Assembly (NCBI RefSeq): GCF_900100435.1
Contig: NZ_FNEX01000013.1
Coordinates: forward strand, 1 to 64,000
Origin: Pedobacter sp. ok626
GTDB taxonomy: Bacteria > Bacteroidota > Bacteroidia > Sphingobacteriales > Sphingobacteriaceae
Reading direction: 5' to 3'
Length of the DNA stretch: 64,000 bases
Below the pieces are notes generated by a model, which saw nothing but the letters and a program-made list of their open reading frames with translations, did not search any database and was not told where the DNA came from. Positions within the stretch are counted from its first letter, which is position 1, and every line of letters starts with the position of its first letter. A program made the position numbers and the translations under genes. Shown in pieces: positions 26,114 through 33,540 of this stretch.

Positions 26114-26136
26114 CTTGAACATTCTAGGAACCATTT

Positions 26137-27339
26137 ATGTTATTAAAACTTTATAAACCGCTGGTATTGGGCATCGCTCTAACATCAGTGACTATTTCTG
26201 GCATCGCTCAAACCGGGGCCCCTGTAGAGACCATCAAAGCCAATGCCGACTACAAACCCGCTTTTAAGGGCCAAACCCGTATAGGCAGCGTTAAAAGCAA
26301 AACGGCCTATAAAGACGAGGTGATCAATACCAACCTGAACGGCCCATGGGGTATTTGCGTATTGCCTGATGGACGTTTACTGATAAGTGGTAAGCCGGGC
26401 AACATGCAAATATTGACCACTACAGGTAAGATCGTGAAAACGATCACAGGTTTCCCTAAAGTACATTTCCAGGGACAGGGTGGTTTGCTGGATGTGAACA
26501 TTGATCCCAACTTTAAAATGAACCGTATGGTTTATTGGACTTACGCCCAGCCGGGTGAAAACGGCGCTGCATTAGCTGTTGCGAAAGGCAAGCTATCTGC
26601 CGATGAAACCAGGTTAGAGGACGTAAGTGTGATATTTGAAGCTGTGCCTCGCCATAAAGGCGGCGGGCAGTACGGTTCGCGATTATTGTTTGATAAAAAA
26701 GGCAATATTTTTATCAGTTCGGGCGACCGTAGTGCGAATAACATTCGTCAAAAAGCACAGGATCTGAGCGCTACAACAGGCAAGATCATCCATATTACCA
26801 AAAATGGCAAGCCGGTGGCCGATAATCCATTCATTGGAAAGGCAAATGCTAAGCCCGAGATATATGCCTTGGGTCTCCGTAACCCGGATGGTTTGGCTAT
26901 TCATCCTGCTACGGGAGATTTGTGGGAAGCTGAGTTCGGTCCGCGTGGTGGCGATGAGCTTAACCTGATCCAAGCCGGAGGTAATTACGGTTGGCCCGTG
27001 GTAACTTATGGTATTGAGTATAGTGGCGAAAAAGTGTACGAAGGTATACAGCAAAAAGAGGGCACCATACAGCCGGTTTACTATTGGGATCCCAGCATTT
27101 CGCCGGGTTGTATGATATTTTACACCGGCAACATAGCTGAGTGGAAAAATAATATTTTAGTAGGCGGCCTGGGTGGCCTGCATATCGCTCGTTTGGTTAT
27201 CAAGAACAATAAAGTAGTAGGCGAGGAGCGTTTGCTGGTAAGCAGGCAAGAACGCTGGCGCTGCATGGCCATTGGTAAAGACGGCAACATTTACGCATGT
27301 ACGGATAGCGGCAAGCTGTATAAAATAAGCAAGAAGTAA
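26137..27339 (+). CDS. exported PQQ-type sugar dehydrogenase (GSDH/sorbosone-like)
   Basis: 400 residues with a Sec signal (hydrophobic about 9-25, ending GIAQ). The six-bladed propeller shows the GSDH blocks NGPWGICVLPDGRLLISGKPG, GGLLDVNIDPNF, GGQYGSRLLFDKKGNIFISSGDR, ALGLRNPDGLAIHPATGDLWEAEFGPRGGDELN and GNYGWPVVTYG. The catalytic His of soluble glucose dehydrogenases lies in the HKGGG block (about residue 173). It would oxidise an aldose in the periplasm using PQQ. No PQQ synthesis genes are in the window. It is the last gene of the susC operon. Confidence 0.88.
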   Translation: MLLKLYKPLVLGIALTSVTISGIAQTGAPVETIKANADYKPAFKGQTRIGSVKSKTAYKDEVINTNLNGPWGICVLPDGRLLISGKPGNMQILTTTGKIVKTITGFPKVHFQGQGGLLDVNIDPNFKMNRMVYWTYAQPGENGAALAVAKGKLSADETRLEDVSVIFEAVPRHKGGGQYGSRLLFDKKGNIFISSGDRSANNIRQKAQDLSATTGKIIHITKNGKPVADNPFIGKANAKPEIYALGLRNPDGLAIHPATGDLWEAEFGPRGGDELNLIQAGGNYGWPVVTYGIEYSGEKVYEGIQQKEGTIQPVYYWDPSISPGCMIFYTGNIAEWKNNILVGGLGGLHIARLVIKNNKVVGEERLLVSRQERWRCMAIGKDGNIYACTDSGKLYKISKK

Positions 27340-27357
27340 TTTAATGATCTATTGTGC

Positions 27358-27388
27358 AATCCCTCTTTACAGTATGTAGAGAGGGATT
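27358..27388 (+). terminator. terminator of the susC operon
   Basis: AATCCCTCT (27358-27366) pairs with AGAGGGATT (27380-27388), a perfect 9-bp stem with a 13-base loop, 19 bases past the stop at 27339. No T-run follows. It lies between convergent genes and could serve both. Confidence 0.55.
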
Positions 27389-27409
27389 CCAATCTATCCC
27401 TTCATACTT

Positions 27410-27943
27410 TTAATCTATCAGCTTCTTAAGCTCATAAGTCTCTTTTACACCTACAATAGAATCCATTAAACTTCCTGACAATTGATATTTATCTTTATCT
27501 AATAGCATCGTAAGCATCAGGTTTTTATCGTCAGCAGCACCAAATTGTATTTTTCCGGCATCTGCATGCACAATTTCCAGCTCTCTTTTAATATTTTCAA
27601 TATAACTATCCAGGTGAAATTTTGCAGATGCTTTCCCGATTTCAATCTTAATTTGCCCCCATCCCCGAGGATCTCCGGATTCATCTTTCATCCTTAGAAA
27701 CGAGCCGGTGTAGGTTCCTGGCCATTCATTATTTATTAATGATGTACTTTTATGCTGGATGTTTTCCTGTTTTTTATGAACTTTTTCAATTTCTTGCTTT
27801 ACATCTTCTTCAACTCTTTGCTTTATCCCGTTTTCATTGTTGCAACTTGTAATTGTCAAATTCAGGATCATTATCATGAAAATGTTTGAAATCGTATTTT
27901 TTGTCATTATTAAAGTAATAAGTAACGATAACTTGTTTTTCAT
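27410..27943 (-). CDS. hypothetical lipoprotein
   Basis: 177 residues from ATG 27943. The internal ATG 27907 (MTKNTISNIFMIMILNLTIT) gives a cleaner lipoprotein signal with the lipobox Cys in ITSC and may be the true start. A charged helix (about 40-65, VEEDVKQEIEKVHKKQENIQ) links to a small beta domain beginning WPGTYTGSFLRM and ending VGVKETYELKKL, resembling DUF5991-like Bacteroidota lipoproteins. No enzyme motif is visible. It follows the three-helix membrane protein gene by six bases on the same strand. Confidence 0.65.
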   Translation of the reverse strand: MKNKLSLLITLIMTKNTISNIFMIMILNLTITSCNNENGIKQRVEEDVKQEIEKVHKKQENIQHKSTSLINNEWPGTYTGSFLRMKDESGDPRGWGQIKIEIGKASAKFHLDSYIENIKRELEIVHADAGKIQFGAADDKNLMLTMLLDKDKYQLSGSLMDSIVGVKETYELKKLID

Positions 27944-27949
27944 GATGTT

Positions 27950-28243
27950 TTATTTTTGAAGTTGTAGTCTGATCCAATTAATTAGAAGAAGTATAATCAC
28001 AATACTTAAAATATAGAGTTCAACCTTATTTACAGCTTTTACTCCAAATTTCCTCACACAAATCCTGTCGACAATCAGAAATAGAATCACTAAAGGCAGC
28101 CAAAGCAGATTTACCCAGCCTTGTAATCTTTGATCCATTCCGTTGGTGTTGATCAAAATTATGGAGGAAATTATTATGCCTAATATTGACATTAGACAGA
28201 TTACTAAGAATATGGTCATTTTTTTTCGGTAAGGTGTTTTCAT
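27950..28243 (-). CDS. small membrane protein, three helices
   Basis: 97 residues with three hydrophobic segments (about 10-30, 43-60 and 75-95) and short charged loops. No family recognised. It is transcribed with the downstream lipoprotein gene (six-base gap), so the two may act together at the envelope. AT content is high, as in the rest of the 27-41 kb stretch, which suggests accessory DNA. Confidence 0.6.
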   Translation of the reverse strand: MKTPYRKKMTIFLVICLMSILGIIISSIILINTNGMDQRLQGWVNLLWLPLVILFLIVDRICVRKFGVKAVNKVELYILSIVIILLLINWIRLQLQK

Positions 28244-28382
28244 AAAATATCTTTAATTGGTATTAGGGCTTAACGACCCTGTTGAATTCTTCCCATTCGG
28301 TTGCATTTTCTGCGTCTCTCCATAGGCTAGAGTCATTCGTTCCATATCTATCATATCACTATTTAGTGATATATTCGCCCAC

Positions 28383-28832
28383 TTAGGCTTCAAATTTAAT
28401 TTTGACCGCTGAAATAATATCTGTTTCAATTCTCTCTTGCGTTACAATAAAGCCATTTTTCAGATAAAATTGTATTGGTGTATGATAGTTTGAGCCGTCT
28501 TGCTTTAGGTCATTACTATGATCGATTACCCAACCGCATAATTTTTTGGAACTCCGCTTTAGACTATCGATTAGCATTTTTCCGTACCCCTCGTTTTGAT
28601 TTTCGGCAGATACAAGAATAGAAAACCATATCTCGTCATCCCTCAAGAAGGCAACGGCCCAGCCAATTACTTCGTTAGCTTCATTAAGTAAAATATGATG
28701 ACTATCCTCTTTTATGTCTTTCAATAGCATTCCAAACCTATTTTTTAATTTGATTGGATATAGTTCGTTCCAGAGGTGATCAATTTTCTTTGTCTGATCT
28801 TCTGTTAGACTTTTTGATATTTCAATTCTCAT
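28383..28832 (-). CDS. GNAT-family N-acetyltransferase
   Basis: 149 residues. The acetyl-CoA loop is visible as VSAENQNEGYGKMLIDSLKR (Q/RxxGxG/A pattern: NEGYGK) after the strand EIWFSILV, and the C-terminal block has FYLKNGFIVTQE, the usual 'FYeknGF' strand-turn. The substrate is unknown and could be a small molecule or a protein N terminus. It is a single gene. A 20-base sequence upstream (28860-28879) is shared with the region before 32055. Confidence 0.82.
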   Translation of the reverse strand: MRIEISKSLTEDQTKKIDHLWNELYPIKLKNRFGMLLKDIKEDSHHILLNEANEVIGWAVAFLRDDEIWFSILVSAENQNEGYGKMLIDSLKRSSKKLCGWVIDHSNDLKQDGSNYHTPIQFYLKNGFIVTQERIETDIISAVKIKFEA

Positions 28833-28859
28833 AGTTGTATAATCACGATTGGACTCAAT

Positions 28860-28879
28860 ATAATCTTTCTACAATATTT
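28860..28879. repeat. 20-bp perfect repeat, copy 1
   Basis: ATAATCTTTCTACAATATTT is identical to 32116-32135. Both copies lie upstream of minus-strand genes (28 and 61 bases from the starts at 28832 and 32055). It may be a shared promoter or operator, or the scar of a small mobile repeat. Confidence 0.5.
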
Positions 28880-28936
28880 CCAGAAGTCTTGCAGCGTAAA
28901 TAATTATGTGTGATTGTTTTGTGTCGTGATCTTCTT

Positions 28937-29053
28937 ACTCATCGAATCACTCAGCTATAGGATCGGAATTCCTGCGGAAATTGTAACCTTTTAAAATGCA
29001 AAAAGCCCGCTAATCATACAATTTGCAGGCTTAATGTTGGTTTTGATACCATT
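28937..29053 (-). repeat. dispersed terminator repeat, copy C
   Basis: The copy runs from ACTCATCGAATCACTCAGCT (28937-28956), through CTATAGGATcGGAATTC, AAATTGTAACC and TTTAAAATGCAAAAAGCC, to GGTTTTGATACCAT. It aligns over its whole length with 54973-55087. The hairpin arms (AAGCCCGC 29003-29010, GCAGGCTT 29025-29032) carry one mismatch, but the minus-strand T-run is intact. It therefore can terminate the DUF4242 gene that stops at 29055. Confidence 0.7.
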
Positions 29054-29054
29054 T

Positions 29055-29327
29055 CTATTCCGCCGTTATCGGATCTATAAGGGCTGAGACCTTGCTTATT
29101 GAATTTGCTGGGAATCCACCTTGTTTCGCGTGTTCCAGGACCATTTCTTCATTTGGAGCATTGTAAATGCAATAGATCTTATTGTCTGTAACATAGCTGT
29201 TTACCCATTGTATTTGTGGCCCCATTTTGCTTAACACCTCGTTAGATGCTTTTGCAATTTCCTTTAATTGTTCCTCGGTTGATTTCCCTACTCCAGGAAT
29301 TTCTCTTTCAATTACATACTTAGGCAT
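29055..29327 (-). CDS. DUF4242 protein
   Basis: 90 residues. The sequence MPKYVIEREIPGVGKSTEEQ and the central YVTDNKIYCIYNAPNEEMVLEHAKQGGFPANSISKV match the DUF4242 family (SCO4226-like small ferredoxin-fold proteins, one of which binds nickel). The conserved block is the C-x-Y-x-AP strand followed by H..xxGFP. The function is not established. It has its own terminator repeat downstream and an operator-like dyad upstream (29485-29511). Confidence 0.85.
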   Translation of the reverse strand: MPKYVIEREIPGVGKSTEEQLKEIAKASNEVLSKMGPQIQWVNSYVTDNKIYCIYNAPNEEMVLEHAKQGGFPANSISKVSALIDPITAE

Positions 29328-29484
29328 GGTAATAGTTTTTAAATTGTTTCAAAAATCTGTTGAATAGGGAGATTTATGATTTGTGACTGCAGGGGAAGCA
29401 CTAGAAACCGGGAGAAAATTCAGAATAGCTGCAGCTGAAGTTTCAATACTTAAATTTACAAAAAAAATTAATAATAATCTATTC

Positions 29485-29511
29485 TTGTACTACTTCAATA
29501 AGTTAGTACAA
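29485..29511. repeat. operator-like dyad
   Basis: TTGTACTA (29485-29492) and TAGTACAA (29504-29511) form a perfect 8-bp dyad with an 11-base centre in the spacer between the 29558-29848 gene and the DUF4242 gene. Centre spacing of 19 bp fits a dimeric repressor. No regulator can be assigned. Confidence 0.35.
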
Positions 29512-29557
29512 AATGCAATAAATAGGAATGTCATAGTTTTTCCCAAAACTATTCTGG

Positions 29558-29848
29558 TCATCCCTTAGGTGGCTGAATTTCCAGTTTCCTCTTTTCCGTA
29601 TATATAAACGCTGCATTTATAAAATCAACGAGTTGGGTGTAAAAGTATAGCATATCGGAATTTTCATCTCCCTCGGTAAATCCGACTGAGTTATTTACCC
29701 ATCCCTTATAGAGCTGCCAAGTTTTCTCCCTAATCTGATGGAGATGATTGTTATCCAAAAAGTCGACCATTGTGCTTAAAGGGTTTTCTAATTCATAGTC
29801 TGATAAATTTGTGGGCTGGTAATCCAGTTTTTTCATGATGTTTTCCAT
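29558..29848 (-). CDS. small hypothetical protein linked to the HEPN-like gene
   Basis: 96 residues (or 92 from the second ATG, MKKLDYQP). The protein is soluble and mostly helical, with conserved-looking blocks ENPLSTMVDFLDNNHLHQIR and FTEGDENSDMLYFYTQLVDF. No known domain. It lies 41 bases downstream of the MNT-HEPN-like gene on the same strand, so the two are likely co-transcribed, as in a two-gene toxin-antitoxin-like module. A 47-bp decayed copy of its middle occurs at 15948-15994, which shows that this gene family has moved or been duplicated within the segment. Confidence 0.65.
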   Translation of the reverse strand: MENIMKKLDYQPTNLSDYELENPLSTMVDFLDNNHLHQIREKTWQLYKGWVNNSVGFTEGDENSDMLYFYTQLVDFINAAFIYTEKRKLEIQPPKG

Positions 29849-29889
29849 AATCTTATTTTTAAATCAATATTGAATAGTGAAATTGGTTG

Positions 29890-30783
29890 CTAATTGGAGG
29901 CTGTGGCTGGATTAGCAAATTCGTTATATAACATGGCTTGTTTTATTAACTGCGCTATTTTCTCTTCACACATTACCTTAGCAAGTGCTACAAACGCTAT
30001 AATTTTATTGTATAAAAGCCAGGAGTCGTCTTCGGAAATGTTGAAAGTATCTTTGTATCTCGCTCCCGAATAACTTTTAAGCAATACTTCAAAAAGTCTT
30101 TCGTCATCGGGGCTACCGGATAAGAACATTTTGATGGGGGCATTTGAAAAGCAGGAGCAGAGGTGTAAAAGGCGACGTAAATTATGCATCTCTGCTCGAT
30201 AGGCCAGGTGCACACTGATTAGAGCAATGCAGGCTTGTTCTACTGCCTGATGTAGCATAAATACGCATACATTGTGCTGTTCAGTAATGATGCACTCATG
30301 CGCTCCGGCTAAGAAGCCGTCTGCTAAGGTCATTCTGTGGTCGAAATGTTTTCTTGCTTTTATAGCGGCTTCAGTTGGAATAAAACGATTGTAGAAATCT
30401 AAAGTAGTCATTCCATTATGGCTATAAATCAATTTAGCGGTACTATAAACCGTAATAAAAAAACGATTATTGGCCATAATAGCCTCCTCAATGGCTTGTT
30501 TCGCATGACAGAGGATTGTAATTACACCCTGTTTGTAATTGCCATTTGTGAAATCTTGGACCTCGTGATCAATTCGGGTGTTACTTTCAGTAACGAGCAG
30601 TAAGCAATAATTGCAATGAAAGGTATCGGATTTTTCTTTAAAAGAGCCTTTATCATCTTGGGCGTAGCTGCTTTTGGAAAAGCTAAAGATTTGAAGAGGC
30701 TTGAACTTTTGGACAAGCTGATTGATAAACGCTCTAAAGTAAATCGCATGATCTTCTGCAGGGGATAAAATTTGTAGTTCCAT
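29890..30783 (-). CDS. MNT-HEPN-like fusion protein
   Basis: 297 residues. The N-terminal part (about 15-125) has a nucleotidyltransferase-like GSF...KSDTFHCNYCLLLV block (46-64), but the DxD metal ligands are not preserved. The C-terminal part (about 155-280) fits a HEPN four-helix bundle: GFLAGAHECII, NVCVFMLHQAVEQACIALI (171-189), HNLRRLLHL (200-208) and GARYKDTFNI (240-249). The RNase motif Rx4-6H is not clear (only RAEMH at 196-200), so nuclease activity is doubtful. In MNT/HEPN toxin-antitoxin pairs the two domains are separate proteins, while here they are joined. A folded RNA lies in its 5' leader. Confidence 0.65.
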   Translation of the reverse strand: MELQILSPAEDHAIYFRAFINQLVQKFKPLQIFSFSKSSYAQDDKGSFKEKSDTFHCNYCLLLVTESNTRIDHEVQDFTNGNYKQGVITILCHAKQAIEEAIMANNRFFITVYSTAKLIYSHNGMTTLDFYNRFIPTEAAIKARKHFDHRMTLADGFLAGAHECIITEQHNVCVFMLHQAVEQACIALISVHLAYRAEMHNLRRLLHLCSCFSNAPIKMFLSGSPDDERLFEVLLKSYSGARYKDTFNISEDDSWLLYNKIIAFVALAKVMCEEKIAQLIKQAMLYNEFANPATASN

Positions 30784-30847
30784 ATATTGATCTCATTTAA
30801 TTGGTTATAGTTTAAATGAGTCGCAAAGGGATTTTACACTTAAAATA

Positions 30848-31030
30848 AGGCGTGAAACCCACTTTCCATCTTAGAGGCCCTGAGAAGCCTTGGATATGGA
30901 AAAGCAGGCTCACGCCTATGACGTGAGCACTACACTTACTCCTCGTATCCATTTGAAATTTCTCAGGTTTCTAAGACGAGACTCGAAGTGCGAATGCTTC
31001 AATATTTTGTGAAGTAGTCGCTAAAAATAA
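30848..31030 (-). ncRNA. candidate structured RNA or attenuator leader upstream of the HEPN-like gene
   Basis: A long imperfect helix is formed by TCTTAGA/TCTAAGA (30869-30875 with 30970-30976), CCTGAGAA/TTCTCAGG (30879-30886 with 30960-30967) and TGGATA/TATCCA (30891-30896 with 30946-30951). It is closed by the hairpin GCTCACG/CGTGAGC (30908-30914 with 30922-30928). An alternative 8-bp pairing AGGCGTGA/TCACGCCT (30848-30855 with 30910-30917) excludes that hairpin. On the minus strand the alternative ends in TATTTTA, like a terminator. The region 30784-31167 has no gene. It may act as a cis leader of the HEPN-like gene or as a separate RNA, and strand choice is an inference. A further CTTCA/TGAAG hairpin lies near 30998-31015. 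Confidence 0.5.
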
Positions 31031-31167
31031 TTTTTTAATCTATCATTAACCAAATTTACAAATAAGCATTTGTTAAAACAAACTTATGGTATTTTATAAA
31101 TTACGATTAGTTCTTTTTAAGTTATAGATAGTGTTCTATTGACGACTTTAGCTATAAATAAAGAAAT

Positions 31168-31488
31168 ATGGCTAATTGGACGATAACCAATAATAATCCT
31201 GAAAAAGATCTATCATCAATAGGTGCTTTATTTGAAACACAGAAAGTGAAAAAGATGTATGATATTTCTGAATTGTACCCAACCAAGGTTATTAAGTTAC
31301 TTGGAATTAATTCAGAACGTTACTCTGTGAAGTTAGCAGATCCCGAAAAATTCATGGTATCTGAGATTTTGCGTCTAGCTTATATATTTAATATTGATCC
31401 AAATCTTATAATTGACGTGATACAAGCTGAAACAGAAGACAAGCTTATAAATAAGATTAATGTGCATAAAGCAAAACATAGCAAATAG
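31168..31488 (+). CDS. small XRE-like helix-turn-helix protein
   Basis: 106 residues. The segment about 35-85 (KVIKLLGINSERYSVKLADP, then EKFMVSEILRLAYIFNIDP) follows the pattern of a Cro/C1-type helix-turn-helix used in small Bacteroidota regulators. There is no second domain. It diverges from the structured RNA and HEPN-like gene, so it could regulate that module. The C terminus is Lys-rich (INKINVHKAKHSK). The helix-turn-helix assignment is moderate because the recognition helix is weakly conserved. Confidence 0.6.
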   Translation: MANWTITNNNPEKDLSSIGALFETQKVKKMYDISELYPTKVIKLLGINSERYSVKLADPEKFMVSEILRLAYIFNIDPNLIIDVIQAETEDKLINKINVHKAKHSK

Positions 31489-31542
31489 GAGATTCTTAGT
31501 ATTAATTTATTATTGAGAACGCAAAAACTTAGGACTACCAAT

Positions 31543-32055
31543 TCATTTAAATTTATTTTCAATGAATTTCAAGAAAGCTCTTTCCTTACCACTTCTCCTT
31601 AAATAATTTGGATGATATGAACGAAAACTCATCTCAGGAAGATCAGGGTGGTTTAGCTGGCTGAATGCTCTCATATTATGATCCTCAATTTCAAGAAATT
31701 TAACCTCTTTGAATATTTTTTTAATCCGCCAATCGAAATCGGGTCCTGTGAAAAAAATGCAAACTTTAAGCTGAATAATCCCTATTTCATGCAAAAGAAC
31801 ATCGTCTAAAGAGGAAATGGCAATTTCTATTTCTCCAAAAGCGCGGGTTTCATTTAAATCAAATTTACTAACATTTGTCCATGCAGATGAATAAGGAACA
31901 TTGCCGATAGCTTTTTCAGTTTTTCTTATTACATTCCAAAATGGTGAAGAGTAATAATCTATCCCAACATTAAAATTCTCATACTCCAGCATTTCTCGGA
32001 CTTTAAGGAAATCTTGCTGTCTTGTCGTGTAAAGTTCTAGTAATTTATGCTTCAT
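31543..32055 (-). CDS. hypothetical protein
   Basis: 170 residues, soluble, no signal peptide. It starts MKHKLLELYTTRQQDFLKVR and has a Trp/Asp-rich middle (IFFTGPDFDWRIKKIFKEVKFLE) and a basic C terminus (YLRRSGKERAFLKFIENKFK). I recognise no family. It stands alone between the HTH gene (convergent) and the export cluster. High AT content suggests accessory DNA. A 20-base repeat shared with 28860-28879 lies upstream. Confidence 0.55.
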   Translation of the reverse strand: MKHKLLELYTTRQQDFLKVREMLEYENFNVGIDYYSSPFWNVIRKTEKAIGNVPYSSAWTNVSKFDLNETRAFGEIEIAISSLDDVLLHEIGIIQLKVCIFFTGPDFDWRIKKIFKEVKFLEIEDHNMRAFSQLNHPDLPEMSFRSYHPNYLRRSGKERAFLKFIENKFK

Positions 32056-32115
32056 AATGTTTCTGGTTGACGCGTGTATATTATGTGTTTGAAACCTCTA
32101 ATTCATTTAAAGGTT

Positions 32116-32135
32116 ATAATCTTTCTACAATATTT
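32116..32135. repeat. 20-bp perfect repeat, copy 2
   Basis: ATAATCTTTCTACAATATTT, identical to 28860-28879. It lies 61 bases upstream of the minus-strand gene starting at 32055 and within the spacer that ends the HlyD gene. Confidence 0.5.
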
Positions 32136-32195
32136 ATTCTGCTAACTTTTTTGAAATGCTAACCAAACAAAGAAAGATAGTAGTCAATAGCTTCA

Positions 32196-33533
32196 TTACT
32201 TTGAATGTCCTATGTATTTCAAGTTATCAAAAAATCGCTCGATCAATCTTCTGTCCTTTGCTATGATCTCCGCCGTTCCTTTCGTGTCAAACCGAAAATC
32301 TAATAATGCTCCGTAATTTGTTAATAAACCATTTGGAAATCCCAAAGTGATAAGGTAAGTGTTAATTGCTCCTTTTTCCGTATTGATTGTATTAGAAACC
32401 AAAGCTATATTAGTTACGCTTGCCTTGATATAACCGTACTCCATGTAAGGATAATCTGCTAATTTTACAATCACTTCTTGTCCAACTTTGACCTTACCAG
32501 CTCCATTATTCGGTAACTGTACTTGTCCCATGATCTCATTTTTCTCAGGAACAATAGAGAAAATCGGTTCACCTGCTTGGACGAATTGATTTTCATTCCA
32601 GAATTTCAAGAATTGAACTTTACCAGCCATAGGAGAGACAATCAGGTATTGCTTTTCCCATTGTGCTATCTTATCGATCAAATTATTATAAGTAGTGATA
32701 AGTTCTAGCTCCAATTGGAGTTCTCTTTCTGTCTTCGCAATTCTGTTTTGTTGTATAGAATTCTCCGTTGTACTAATTTGCTCACGAACGGAGCCCGTAT
32801 TTCGCAGCGATGTTTTATATTGATCGGTCGAATATATATTGGATGCCAGTGATTGTTCATACTCTGCTTGGCTGATCACTTTTTGAGCTAGTAAAAAAGA
32901 GTCACGTTGTAAAGATTTTTGATTAAGTTTAGTCTGCTCCTTACTTAATCCCTCTTTTTCTTTCAACGTTCCAAGAGCTTGTTTCTGTTCGGATAAGATA
33001 CTAGTCAAAGATTGCTCTTGTCTATCAAAATGACGGTGATCCTGATAATCTGCCAATTGTTTTAAACTGGCCAAAAGGGAAGAATATGGTAAGGTTAAAT
33101 CACCTAAGTTCAGATTTTTAGGGAGGGAAATGTAAAGATTTCTCGCTTCAGTAGTGGATAAAGGTAGATCTTTAGTCTTTTCCTTGATCTGATTTACCAA
33201 CGCAGGATTAGCAGGATTATCAATCCAACTTAATAATTGACCTATACGAACCAACTCTTGTGTCTTTATTTGATTGATCTTTAATTTTCCATTTTGTTCT
33301 GATATCAACTTTAAAGGAGCTTGTTCTGCAGACAATGTAACTTCTCCTATAACGATGTCAGGATATTTAATGATATAACCGAAAAAAACTAGTGAAATTA
33401 AAATCCCACATACTAGATATGTAATATATCTACCAAACGCATTCGGCATCCGCTCAATAATATCCCGTACTTCTTCGGTACGATTTGGAATATTTATCTC
33501 CTTTTCAGCTTTCTTTTTTATTTCAGCTTCCAC
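32196..33533 (-). CDS. HlyD-family membrane fusion protein
   Basis: 445 residues. A cytoplasmic N terminus is followed by one membrane helix (about 37-57, ITYLVCGILISLVFFGYIIK), a lipoyl/barrel-sandwich half (IISEQNGKLKI-like strand at about 78-90), a long coiled-coil hairpin (about 165-280, rich in KEKEGLSKEQTKLNQKSLQR-type heptads) and the returning lipoyl and beta-barrel part (VSPMAGKVQFLKFWNENQFVQAGEPIFSIVPE; VGQEVIVKLADYPYMEYGYI). It bridges the inner-membrane exporter (gene seven bases upstream) and an outer-membrane TolC-type channel, which is not encoded here. It is the last gene of the 39790-32196 operon. Confidence 0.92.
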   Translation of the reverse strand: MEAEIKKKAEKEINIPNRTEEVRDIIERMPNAFGRYITYLVCGILISLVFFGYIIKYPDIVIGEVTLSAEQAPLKLISEQNGKLKINQIKTQELVRIGQLLSWIDNPANPALVNQIKEKTKDLPLSTTEARNLYISLPKNLNLGDLTLPYSSLLASLKQLADYQDHRHFDRQEQSLTSILSEQKQALGTLKEKEGLSKEQTKLNQKSLQRDSFLLAQKVISQAEYEQSLASNIYSTDQYKTSLRNTGSVREQISTTENSIQQNRIAKTERELQLELELITTYNNLIDKIAQWEKQYLIVSPMAGKVQFLKFWNENQFVQAGEPIFSIVPEKNEIMGQVQLPNNGAGKVKVGQEVIVKLADYPYMEYGYIKASVTNIALVSNTINTEKGAINTYLITLGFPNGLLTNYGALLDFRFDTKGTAEIIAKDRRLIERFFDNLKYIGHSK

Positions 33534-33540
33534 TATGCAT

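Noticed and set aside
29890..30783. RteC-type conjugative-transposon regulator
   Set aside because: No helix-turn-helix of RteC can be seen. The helix pattern FMLHQAVEQA with RYKD fits HEPN better.
30840..31030. TPP riboswitch, because of a CTGAGA motif
   Set aside because: The other conserved TPP blocks (ACCTGA, GGGGTGC) are missing and the downstream gene is not a thiamin gene.
30840..31030. tmRNA, RNase P RNA or retron RNA
   Set aside because: No tag-coding frame, no RNase P conserved core, and no reverse transcriptase gene nearby.
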